In this document: positions 1-8,058 of the stretch, in pieces
Numbering within the stretch: position 1 is the first letter of the stretch
Layout: every line of letters starts with the position of its first letter
NCBI GenBank assembly: GCA_026397675.1
Contig: JAPLUH010000129.1
Coordinates: 1 to 10,852, forward strand
DNA from: Verrucomicrobiota bacterium
Lineage (GTDB): Bacteria; Verrucomicrobiota; Verrucomicrobiia; Limisphaerales; UBA9464
Length of the DNA: 10,852 bases
Reading direction: 5' to 3'
Program-made: the position numbers and the translations under genes
Notes under the pieces: generated by a model
The model's database searches: none
Seen by the model: only the letters and a program-made list of their open reading frames with translations
What the model was told of the DNA's origin: nothing

Positions 1-2
1 GT

Positions 3-3000
3 GCCTCCCGGAGCTGGGAAATCAACGGCATCGAATGGACCGCCCACATCAAGGACGCCTTCCTCCGGCGGAGCGGCGAACGCTATTGGGTGGAAGTCCT
101 CGGCAAAAATGGTGAGCCCGTGCCAGACCATGCCCTCCCGATGACCTTCCATCGCCGTGGCTTCAACAACACAGTTGAGATTTCCCTGCGGACCGACGCC
201 CAAGGCCACATCGATCTCGGGGCGCTGGCGGACATCACCCAACTGGAGGCCACCCCGGCCCCGGACCTCCGGCGCTCGTGGCCCTTGGAAACCTCCGCCC
301 AGACGCGTCCGCGAGAACTCCACGCCCGGGTCGGTGAGACCGTGCGCCTCCCGTGGTCCCCGCAAGGACGGCCAGATGCTTGGTCGCTGCTCGAACTGCG
401 CGGCGGCACCTTCGCCACCGATCGAACCACGGCGGTGCGGGCCTCCGGCAACGTGCTGGAGATCGCTGAACTGGCGGCGGGCGACTACTCGCTGCGCCTG
501 CGCGATCCGGACGAGTCGGTGATCACCCTCCGCATCGGCGACGGCGTGCCGGTGGCCGGTTGGTTGGTGGGGAGCCGGTCTTTCTCGCATCTGCGATCCT
601 CACCCCGGAGGGCGGCGCCGAAATCACGCTGCAAAACTGGAACCCGTTCACCCGTGTCCACGTGATGGCCAATCAGTTTGTACCGGCCAAGAGCTTGTTC
701 TCCAATTTGGGCGGCTTCACCCGATGGGGCGTCGGATCCAAGACCCCCGACTTTTTGCCCAACCTGTATTCCGGGGGTCGAGAAATCGGCGACGAGTACC
801 GCTACATCTTGGATCGCCGCTACGCGACGAAGTACCCGGGCAATCGGTTGCCTCGGCCCGGCCTGCTGCTCAACCCCTGGGACAAGCGCTCCACCGACTT
901 GGAAGCGCTGCCCGTCGCCGATGGAGCCGCACCGCTCGCCTCCGCGGGCAGCCTGCCCGGTATAGCGCACATGGCCGATATGCTGGCGCGGAGTGAGATG
1001 GCCTCGGCCCGACCGGCTCTGGATTCCAACTGGGACTTTCTGGCCGCGCCTTCTCCGGCCTTGTTCAACCTCATCCCTGATGCCACCGGCAAGATCCGGC
1101 TGCCGGCGACCGCCCTCGGAGACGGATCGTTCATCCAAGTGTATGTGGAGGACGCCACCGATGCCGCGTGGCTGACCCTAGCCCCGACCGAAAAAACCCT
1201 TGCCCTTCAAGACCAGCGCCTCAGCCGCGTATTGGAAACACCCGGCGGCTCAACGGAAGTCCGGGATGCCCGAGGGTTGGTCCGCGGACAAACCCTGACG
1301 CTGTCGGAGGCCCGAAACAGTCAGTGGGAAGCCTACGACACCGTGGAATCGGTGTTCCGCCTGCTGAGGACGCTCCATCCCGATCCGCAATTGGCGCGCT
1401 TCGATTGGCTCATGCGTTGGTCGTCGCTGACACCCGACGAGCGGCGCTCCCGGTACTCGGAGTTCGCCTGCCATGAGGTGAATCTCTTCCTGCAGCGGAA
1501 AGATCCGGCCTTCTTTGAATCGGTCATTCGACCTCACTTGGCCAACAAGCGCTCACGCACCTTCATCGATGACTACCTGCTGGGGGCCGATTTGAAAGCG
1601 TATCGAGAACCCCGGTCTTACGGTCGCCTGAATCTGGTTGAGAAAACCCTCTTGGCCAGTCGACTGGACGGCGAAGCCGCTGCCACGGCGCGCCATTTGC
1701 AAGAACTCTGGGAACTGCAACCCATCGACACCCTCGAAACCCAGCGGTTCGAAACCGCCCTCGGTGGTCGGGCCTTGGAAGCTTCCGGTGGCGTTGGCGG
1801 CGGAGCAGGACGCTCGCTCAAAAACCAGACCTCCGCCGCGCGCGGCGAGGTGATGTTCGATAAACTCGCAACCGAGCCGGAGTCGATGTCGAGATTCGGT
1901 CTTCGGCCCAGTCAAAACTCGCCGGCGGCGGCCGATGCCAAATCAGTGATGCTGAAGGGCGGAGCACCACCTCGAGATAAATCGGCCCGCCGATCCCTGG
2001 ACCGAAAGGATCCGGCCTTGGCCAAGATGAAATCATCAGAACCTCAGGGCGTGACTCTGGGCTTGGAAGTCGAGACAGCGCGCAGCCTCCGTGCTCGTTC
2101 GGCCGCCTCCGGGTATTACCGTTCTCCCGGGCCGGCCAAGGAATGGGCAGAGAATCAGTACTACCGGTTGACCCTCGAGGCCCAAGGCCCCGACCTAATC
2201 CCGGTCTCAGGTTTCTGGCGCGACTTCGCCGCACGGGATCCGAAAGCCCCTTTCCTCTCACCGCGAATTCTGGAGGCCCATCACAGCCTCAGCGAAATCC
2301 TACTGGCCTTGGCGGTTCTCGACCTGCCCCTCCAGACCACCAACGCCCCCACGATCCGCAACGAGGGAAGTTCTCGAACCCTCACCGCCAACGGGCCCTT
2401 GCTCATCTTTGTCCGTGAAGTGAGGCCCGCGACCCCAAGCCCCTCCAATCCCACCGGACTTGAATTACTCCTCAGCGAACGCTTCTTCCGATTGGATGAC
2501 CGCTACTTGCTCGAGGGACAGGAACGCTTCGACAAGTTTGTGAGCGACGAGTTTCTGCCCGGCGTGGCGTATGGCGCACAAGTAGTGATTAGCAATCCAG
2601 GTTCGTCCCCGGTGAAGGCCGATGTGTTAACCCAAATTCCGCTGGGTTCCATTCCGCTCCAGAGAGGTCGCGCCACCCATAGCCACCCTGTCCGCCTGGA
2701 GCCTTATTCCACGCTAAAAGTGGAGTACTACTTCTATTTCCCCAACCACCCGGCGCAGCCCACGAATTACGCCCACGCGCCCGCGATCTTGACGTTGGAT
2801 GGGAAGGCGCTCGCTCAAGCCAAGGCCCAGTCCTTCCAAGTGGTGCGTCAGTTGTCCGTGCGAGACACCCGATCCTGGGAATATCTCTCGCAGCAAGGTT
2901 CCGAGGCGGAAGTTCTGGCCTTCTTATCGACCAATAACCTGGCCCGACTGAATCTCGAACGCGTGGCGTGGCGGGTCGCCAAGAGCCCCGAATTTTTCCG

Positions 3001-4342
3001 GCGTCTCACGGGATTCCTCTCGGAGCACCATGTCTGGAGCGAACCCATCGCCCGATACGCCGTGGTGCACAACGACACCGGCGTGCTCCGCGAATGGCTG
3101 CGGCACCGGGAAGATTTTCTGTCCCAATGCGGGCCCTGGCTGGATTCACCGATCTTGCGCATCGACCCCATCGAACAACGCACCTACGAGCACCTCGAGT
3201 ATTCCCCGCTCATTAACCCCAGGGCACACCCGGTTGGATCCCGGCGGCGGATCGCCAACACCGTGTTCCGGGATCAGTACCTCCGCTTTCTGCGCGTGCT
3301 GGCCTTTCAGCCCCAATTGGCAGCCGACGACGAGTTGGCGATTGCCTACTACTTGTTCCTTCAAGATCGAGTGAGCGAAGGGCTGTCCCGTCTGGCACGG
3401 GTACGACCCAACCAAGTCCGCACTCGAATCCAGTACGACTACCTCTTGGCCTGGTCCTATTTGTACGAAGAGAAGCTCTCCGAGGCCCGCAAGATCGCCC
3501 GGGGTTACGAATCCTATCCGGTGCCGCGCTGGCGCGGACTTTTTGCGGATCTGACACGCCACCTCGACGAAGCTGAAGGCAAGACGGTCGCTACCAAACC
3601 GGCTTCCGGAACACCCAGCGCCTCTCCCTCCGATGCACAAACCGCGGCGGCGGCGGCCCAACGCGAGGCGGCCTTTGACCTCCAGGTGGAGAACCGCAGC
3701 ATTTCCCTCACCTGGAAAGGGTTGTCCTCGGTCACGGTCAATTATTACCGCATGGACCCCGAATTCCTCTTCAGTCGAAACCCCTTCGCCGACCGGGATG
3801 GAGACCAACCTAGCATCCTCCAACCGACGCTCTCCACGGTCGTTCCATTGCCATCGGGCAAGAGCGCTCTGGAGTTGCCCATCCCCGCTGCTCTGGCCAA
3901 AGACCATGTCGTGGTAGAAGTCTTGGGTGGCGGCCGTCGCAAAGCCCGGATGCATCACGCCCACACCTTCCGCCTTCAAATGGCTGAGAACGAGGGCACT
4001 TTGGAAGTCCGTGAACCATCTGCCAACCGCCCGGTCTCCAAGGCCTATGTGAAGGTCTACGGCCAACTGAACAATGGTGGGATCCGCTTCGTGAAGGATG
4101 GCTATACGGATCTCCGCGGGCGCTTCGATTATGTCGGCATGAATGAATCCTCGGCCAGCGCCTCGGATCCGCAAACCTCTCGGGCGCTGGGCGCGGGCGT
4201 GACGGAGAACCCTGGATCCACCGGCATGGACCACCCCGCCTTGGCTCCCGCGGAGGGGCCGCGGATTCGCCGTCTGGCCGTGCTGGTGCTCAGCGAGGCC
4301 CACGGAGCGGCCGTGCGTGAGGTCGAAGCACCGGCTCGGTGA
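3..4342 (+). CDS. Giant conserved protein of unknown function, 5'-truncated by the window and frameshifted
   Basis: About 1,446 codons are visible; the N-terminus lies left of the window. The gene reads from base 3 in one frame until about 567-585 and then continues one frame back to the TGA at 4340-4342. The first frame alone would stop at 663-665, and the second frame is open only from 470. The joined product has beta-rich segments first, then a stretch with IGDEYRYILDRRYATKYPGN (from about 785), and a Gly/Ser/Lys-rich linker probably disordered (about 1780-2040). A conserved-looking block with EWAENQYYRL follows (about 2140-2180), then helical, TPR-like pairs (about 3280-3570). The C-terminal Ig-like fold resembles carboxypeptidase-regulatory domains (VSKAYVKVYG, GYTDLRGRFDY, about 4030-4140). 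I recall similar C-termini in large, probably exported, uncharacterised planctomycete and verrucomicrobial proteins. No catalytic motif is visible. Function is unknown; that it is one real gene is well supported by codon use in both frames and by plausible protein continuity. Confidence 0.8.
560..590 (+). other. Apparent -1 frameshift junction in the giant gene
   Basis: Upstream of this point the coding frame has codons starting at positions divisible by three (…GDGVPVAGWLVG); downstream the coding frame is the one containing FLASAILTPEGG. Both sides have coding-like codon use and neither frame alone covers the gene. A single missing base in the G run at 569-572 would give …WLVGEPVFLAS; one missing in the TCTTTCTC stretch around 579-586 would give …LVGSRSxFLAS. 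I see no canonical X-XXY-YYZ slippery heptamer in the right register, so a sequencing or assembly error or a real inactivating deletion is more likely than programmed slippage. Confidence 0.75.
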
Positions 4343-6550
4343 TTATTCCGGGCGTTTGCTCAGACGAATCCGCACCGGAGACTTGGCCGCAGGGCCGGGT
4401 CCTGCGGGTGGGGGGCTCTTGCGGGCCAAGTCCATGAACCGCGACTGGGACCGTCGAGCCCCAGGAGTCCGAGCCTGCGGGGACCTCCGGTAGGTTCCAT
4501 GGGATTGATCGGGCTGCAACTGTCGCACCTTGGCGACATCTAGAAGGGACTCCTGAAGGATCTCCTGCAAAATGCGATCCCGAATCCGCCCATCCAAGAT
4601 CGGAAAGGCCACTTCGATGCGCTTGAAAAAGTTTCGAGGCATCCAATCAGCACTGGTCACGAAGACCGAGGGATTGCCGGCGTTTTCAAAACTCCAGATG
4701 CGGCTGTGCTCCAGGAAGCGATCGATGATGCTGCGCACGCGAATACGTTCGCTCAGGCCGGGCACGCCGGGACGCAGACAACAAACACCCCGGATGATTA
4801 AATCAATCTCCACCCCGGCCTGGGACGCCTCGTACAGCGAGCGAATGGTTTGCTCGTCTACCAAGGCGTTCATCTTGGCCACGATCCGCGCCGGAAGCCC
4901 GGCACGCGCATGGTCCGCCTCGCGTCGGATCAACGCCTGGACCCGCTCATGCAGCTCGAACGGGGCCAGGATCAACTGATGGGTCGGTCGGTATTGGCAG
5001 ACACCGGTGAGCAAATTGAAGAGTGTGGTGGCATCTTCACCAATATCCGGGCGGCACGTCAGCAGGCTCAGGTCGGTGTAGAGGCGGGCCGTCGAAGGAT
5101 TGTAGTTGCCGGTGCCCAGGTGAACGTAGCGGCGGAGACCGTCTTCATCGCGTCGGACCACCAGGCACACCTTGGCGTGGACCTTGTATCCCACCACGCC
5201 ATAGACCACGTGGACGCCCGCCTCTTCTAGGCGGCGGGACCAAGCGATGTTGTTGGCCTCGTCAAAACGGGCCTTTAATTCCACCACCACAGTGACTTGC
5301 TTACCATTCTTCACCGCATCCATCAGGGCTCCCACGATGCGGCGATCGCCGCCCGTGCGGTAAAGGGTTTGCTTGATAGCCAGAACGCGCGGATCGGCGG
5401 CGGCCTGTTGTAGGAAATGCAACACCCCATCAAAACTCTCATACGGATGGTGCAGCAGAAGGTCTCCTTGGCGAAGGCTCCCGAAAATATCCGTACCTTC
5501 CCGAAGGGATTCCACAATGGGCGCGACAAACGACTCATCCCGCAATTCCGGGCAGTGATCTCCCTCCAAAATGGCCAGCAGTCGGCCCGGTGCAATCGGG
5601 CCCTCGATGGCGTAAAGGTCATGGGCTTCGAGGCCGAGGGTGGTCAGGAGTTCGCGGCGGATCGCTTCGGGGCAATCGGAGGAAACCTCCAGACGCACGG
5701 CCTCGCCTTTTCGACGATTATGCAACTCCGCTTCAACCGCCATCCGTACGTTGGAGACCTCTTCCTCGTCGATGTAGAGTTCGCTGTTACGGGTCACCCG
5801 GAACGACCACCAGGCCTCGACCTGCGCGACACCGAAGAGGCCCGCCAGGTTGGCTCCAATGAGGTCGGACATGAAGACCGAGTCCCGGCGATCGTCGGGT
5901 CGTGGCAGCCGCACCAGATGAGGCAGCACCCGAGGCACCTGAACAATCGCCAGACGGGTGGCCCCCGGATCTCGGCCATCTGGGGTGTGGATCCGAGTGA
6001 TGAGATTTAACGATTTATTGAGCAACTGCGGGAACGGATGGGAGGGGTCGACGGCCAACGGTGTCAGCACCGGATAGACCTTCTCCTGATAGTACGACGC
6101 CAACCATTGCCGGTCGGACTCGTCGAGCATTCCCGGCTTTAGAAAACGGAAGCCCTCAGCCTCCAGCGCCGGAGCCAAATCGTGAGACCAGCATCGGTCG
6201 GCATCTCGAACCAAGGCCCGCACTCGCTGAGTTACCACCCGAAGACACTCGCTGGCGGTAAGACCATCGGGCATGCGCTGCCCCCCTTCCGACTCGATCT
6301 GCTGCTTGAGGCCTGCGACGCGGACTTCGAAGAACTCATCCAAGTTGGAATGGGTGATCCCGAAAAACTTCACCCGCTCGAGCAACGGAACTGCGGCGTC
6401 CAACGCCTCGTCCAAAACCCGCTGGTTGAACTCCAGCCACGAGAGTTCGCGATTGAAAAGGCTTCCAGAAACCCACCGAGACGGAGGATTGGGAAAGACC
6501 TGCGGAGTTTCTGGGGATTTACCAACTGAGGGACGTTGCTTACGAGCCAT
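4343..6550 (-). CDS. ppk1: Polyphosphate kinase 1 (PPK1)
   Basis: A complete 735-aa protein that reversibly transfers the gamma phosphate of ATP onto inorganic polyphosphate chains. The N-terminal domain has FNRELSWLEFNQRVLDEA (about 32-49) and FFGITHSNLDEFFEVRVAGL (about 62-81). VYPVLTPLAVDPSHPFP lies at about 158-174, LLLHHPYESFDGV at about 364-376, and ARFDEANNIAW at 427-437. The autophosphorylated histidine of the family is H458 in GYKVHAKVCLV, matching E. coli H435. The second conserved histidine is H615 in RFLEHSRIWSF, matching H592. GTGNYNPSTARLYTDLSLLT follows at about 479-498. The last 50 or so residues are an Arg/Pro/Ser-rich tail beyond the usual PPK1 end, probably disordered. The ATG at 6550 is preferred because the first conserved motif comes some 30 residues later, though no strong Shine-Dalgarno sequence is visible. 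The gene converges on the giant gene with no spacer. No phosphate-regulon gene or obvious Pho box is visible nearby. Confidence 0.97.
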   Translation of the reverse strand: MARKQRPSVGKSPETPQVFPNPPSRWVSGSLFNRELSWLEFNQRVLDEALDAAVPLLERVKFFGITHSNLDEFFEVRVAGLKQQIESEGGQRMPDGLTASECLRVVTQRVRALVRDADRCWSHDLAPALEAEGFRFLKPGMLDESDRQWLASYYQEKVYPVLTPLAVDPSHPFPQLLNKSLNLITRIHTPDGRDPGATRLAIVQVPRVLPHLVRLPRPDDRRDSVFMSDLIGANLAGLFGVAQVEAWWSFRVTRNSELYIDEEEVSNVRMAVEAELHNRRKGEAVRLEVSSDCPEAIRRELLTTLGLEAHDLYAIEGPIAPGRLLAILEGDHCPELRDESFVAPIVESLREGTDIFGSLRQGDLLLHHPYESFDGVLHFLQQAAADPRVLAIKQTLYRTGGDRRIVGALMDAVKNGKQVTVVVELKARFDEANNIAWSRRLEEAGVHVVYGVVGYKVHAKVCLVVRRDEDGLRRYVHLGTGNYNPSTARLYTDLSLLTCRPDIGEDATTLFNLLTGVCQYRPTHQLILAPFELHERVQALIRREADHARAGLPARIVAKMNALVDEQTIRSLYEASQAGVEIDLIIRGVCCLRPGVPGLSERIRVRSIIDRFLEHSRIWSFENAGNPSVFVTSADWMPRNFFKRIEVAFPILDGRIRDRILQEILQESLLDVAKVRQLQPDQSHGTYRRSPQARTPGARRSQSRFMDLARKSPPPAGPGPAAKSPVRIRLSKRPE

Positions 6551-6655
6551 GAGTCAAGCGGTGGGGCAGACTAACCCGGACTCCCGCCTTGTCGACAGTG
6601 ACATTTGGACGACACAGAACAATGAACGACCGTTTTTGCGAACAATTCAGTTGAT

Positions 6656-6683
6656 AAAAACACCCTCACCCAGACGACAGGGT
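6656..6683 (-). terminator. Possible weak intrinsic terminator after the orphan gene
   Basis: On the minus strand, directly after the TAA at 6684-6686, ACCCT (6683-6679) and AGGGT (6666-6662) can pair as a 5-bp stem with a 12-base loop. A short T-rich stretch (GTTTTTA, about 6661-6655) follows. Position and order fit a rho-independent terminator, but the stem is short and the loop large, so this is tentative. Confidence 0.35.
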
Positions 6684-7430
6684 TTACAGGCCACGCGCCA
6701 TCTTCTTGTCGTCGCGCATCTTTTCGATCGTCCCTGGAGGCAAATAACAGGCAGCTGCCACGTCGGCAAACCGGTTCCAATCGAGCGAAAAGCGGTCCAT
6801 CCCTAAACCCAAATTGTCGAAAAACAGGCTGCCACTCAGGGTCCGGATCTTCATGCCTCGGAACAAATTCTGGCGGGTCATCATAAAGAACAGCGCATGA
6901 GCCGCTGCTAGATCTTCGACCGTCGGTATTGAGGGCTCTCCGTCCTCAAACTTCCGCCGGAGAAAGAGTTTCTGGTCGGCCAATGTCCGGTTCTGGCTTT
7001 CGTCAACACAACCGTCTATGGCTATTCGAGCCTCTGTGGTCTTCGCTTCGGTGAACGAGGGCATGTTGAGCCACACCTTATACCGGTTCGGAAACACGTA
7101 GTTCCTCTTATCTAACTTGGAGTAAATCTCCTGAGCCTCCTCGATGATGCGAATACGCGGCACGTTGGGTGGGATCACGAAAAAGATCTCATGGGACCCT
7201 AGGATCTCCACCAAGTACTTGGCGCCGAAGGACTCGCGAGCCGGCAACTTCGCCCTTAAATCCTTCAAGGCTCGCTCTTCAGCCCGAATCTGATCCTGAA
7301 TGACATTCAGCGTCACAAACTCCTCGGGCGTGTTAGCGATACCAAAAATAGTATCATAGTCCGACTTCAATGAATCCAAACGGATCTTAGTATCGTCGTA
7401 CTGAAGGATAATGTCTGATTCAGAGCTCAT
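6684..7430 (-). CDS. Hypothetical 248-aa protein with N-terminal coiled coil
   Basis: I do not recognise this protein. The ATG at 7430 opens with MSSESDIILQYDD. Residues about 10-62 are rich in charged and heptad-like positions (…LNVIQDQIRAEERALKDLRA) and probably form a coiled coil. The rest looks like a compact soluble domain: EIFFVIPPNVPRIRIIEEAQ at about 81-100, NRYKVWLNMPSFTEA at about 115-129, and aromatic-rich ALFFMMTRQNLFRGMKIRT at about 179-197. There is no signal peptide or membrane segment. GC is lower than in the flanking genes: the line at 7321-7380 is 42% GC and 7081-7140 is 47%. No strong Shine-Dalgarno sequence is visible. It stands alone between ppk1 and a gene-poor region, so context gives no function. 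Good codon structure over 248 codons and absence of a competing frame make it likely to be real. It may be horizontally acquired. Confidence 0.7.
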   Translation of the reverse strand: MSSESDIILQYDDTKIRLDSLKSDYDTIFGIANTPEEFVTLNVIQDQIRAEERALKDLRAKLPARESFGAKYLVEILGSHEIFFVIPPNVPRIRIIEEAQEIYSKLDKRNYVFPNRYKVWLNMPSFTEAKTTEARIAIDGCVDESQNRTLADQKLFLRRKFEDGEPSIPTVEDLAAAHALFFMMTRQNLFRGMKIRTLSGSLFFDNLGLGMDRFSLDWNRFADVAAACYLPPGTIEKMRDDKKMARGL

Positions 7431-7558
7431 AGGGTCACTTTTCGCGCGCGCAACTGAAACAATTTTACGGTCGATTCAATGGGTGAGACCTGTCGGGGAA
7501 AACCGGATGCTCGCAGCTCATCGTCCGCGGTGTTCAGGAAACTCATTTCGACATCGAG

Positions 7559-7581
7559 GCGAACGGATTTGAACCGGTCGC
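7559..7581 (-). other. Hairpin resembling a tRNA T-arm
   Basis: The minus strand reads GGTTCAAATCC (7575-7565), which is a standard T-loop core of tRNA. It sits in a hairpin of GCGA-C-CGG, loop TTCAAAT, CCG-T-TCGC: seven pairs with one C/T mismatch and a 7-base loop. No matching D-arm, anticodon arm or 5' acceptor strand is visible upstream on that strand, and no CCA follows. It is at most a tRNA 3' fragment, and could be chance. Confidence 0.25.
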
Positions 7582-7594
7582 TTTGGCTTCTGCC

Positions 7595-7632
7595 TTGAAC
7601 CAAATGGTTGAGTATTTTTTGATATGGTTCAA
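7595..7632. repeat. Inverted repeat TTGAACCA / TGGTTCAA
   Basis: TTGAACCA at 7595-7602 is the exact reverse complement of TGGTTCAA at 7625-7632, with a 22-base spacer. The left arm can alternatively pair with the nearer TGGTT at 7605-7609 (AACCA-AA-TGGTT), giving two mutually exclusive foldings. It sits at the left edge of the AT-rich island. It could be an operator for a dimeric regulator or a remnant of a mobile element; neither is shown. Confidence 0.5.
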
Positions 7633-7680
7633 TATATTATTAATTTTGCTATCTAAATCACAATTATATTATGATTAATT
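7613..7680. other. AT-rich island (about 15% GC)
   Basis: I count 10 G or C among these 68 bases, in a window whose genes are clearly GC-rich. It contains runs such as AATATATTATTAATTTT and ATTATATTATGATTAATT. Such islands often mark promoters, nucleoid-protein (xenogeneic silencer) binding sites or integration hot spots. The sequence alone does not discriminate between these. Confidence 0.85.
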
Positions 7681-7869
7681 AGCGTTTTTTGCCGCTTTCT
7701 GCCGGATGTTTTGCTTGCATCTATTTGAGCTCATCAATTGATCCAACCTCAATAATTCCCGGAATCCGATCTGTGTAAAGGCCGTGGGCAACCCATGAAA
7801 ACTGCGCCTTGAAAACGCTCAACCTCATGCGGTTCAAGGGGAGGGACGGCCAATCAGGGAGGGAACAGA

Positions 7870-7901
7870 GAGCCGCTCCAAAAGAGAACCGCTCCAAAAG
7901 C
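7870..7901. repeat. Tandem 16-base direct repeat
   Basis: Two adjacent 16-base units (7870-7885 and 7886-7901) match at 14 of 16 positions; both contain CCGCTCCAAAAG. There are only two copies, with no spacer between units, so this is not a CRISPR array. Confidence 0.85.
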
Positions 7902-7928
7902 GAAATGAAGATCTAAGGAGAAGCAGCA

Positions 7929-7971
7929 GCGGGCTTTGGGGTGACACACGGATTTCACCGCCAAAGCCCGC
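7929..7971. other. Strong bulged hairpin
   Basis: GCGGGCTTTGG (7929-7939) pairs perfectly with CCAAAGCCCGC (7961-7971). It continues with GGTGA (7940-7944) against TCACC (7955-7959), leaving one bulged G at 7960 and a 10-base loop. That is 16 pairs in 43 bases. No T-run follows on either strand, so it is not a typical intrinsic terminator. It may be part of a dispersed repeat, a transcript-stabilising stem or a non-coding RNA. Confidence 0.85.
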
Positions 7972-7976
7972 CGGCC

Positions 7977-7994
7977 CATCCCCACACGGGGATG
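7977..7994. other. Seven-base-pair hairpin
   Basis: CATCCCC (7977-7983) and GGGGATG (7988-7994) are perfect reverse complements around the 4-base loop ACAC. The hairpin lies six bases after the larger one, so both could stack in one folded transcript. A smaller stem (CCCTC 8017-8021 / GAGGG 8025-8029) follows. Confidence 0.75.
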
Positions 7995-8058
7995 AAAGTG
8001 GCGACGGTTTGACAACCCCTCATGGAGGGATAAAGACGAACCGGGGAGAACGGCCAAT

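Larger units (their letters stand above)
7431..7845. other. Non-coding stretch with AT-rich island upstream of the orphan gene
   Basis: No convincing reading frame is visible on either strand. The stretch contains a 68-base island with 10 G/C bases (7613-7680), several small inverted repeats, and the repeated heptamer TTGAACC. A TATAAT hexamer occurs on the minus strand (7668-7663) but lacks a good -35 element, so I do not call a promoter. The region is the upstream side of the 6684-7430 gene and probably holds its control signals. Confidence 0.6.
7846..8058. repeat. Hairpin-rich block bounded by a 9-base direct repeat
   Basis: ACGGCCAAT occurs at 7846-7854 and again at 8050-8058. Both copies are preceded by GGGGAG with one or two bases between, so the flanking similarity is longer than the nonamer. 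The 195 bases between them hold a tandem 16-mer pair and three hairpins (listed separately). The layout suggests a small non-autonomous mobile or dispersed intergenic repeat with a target-site-like duplication. I find no clear terminal inverted repeats, so the call is tentative. A structured RNA is an alternative. Confidence 0.4.

Noticed and set aside
3146..4303. 385-codon open frame on the minus strand
   Set aside because: It is fully antisense to the well-supported giant gene, whose C-terminal domain is recognisable there. The product is Gly/Arg/His-rich with no family resemblance, a common artefact in GC-rich genes.
5417..6010. 197-codon open frame on the plus strand
   Set aside because: Antisense to the middle of ppk1, which is beyond doubt.
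7663..7668. TATAAT hexamer on the minus strand as promoter of the orphan gene
   Set aside because: No acceptable -35 hexamer lies 16-18 bases upstream, and such hexamers are expected by chance in a 15% GC island.
7870..7901. Possible CRISPR-like repeat
   Set aside because: Only two units, 16 bases each, directly adjacent with no spacers and no cas genes nearby.
7854..8057. 67-codon open frame on the minus strand
   Set aside because: It coincides with the hairpin-rich block; the open frame is more simply explained by the repeat structure. I cannot exclude a small protein.
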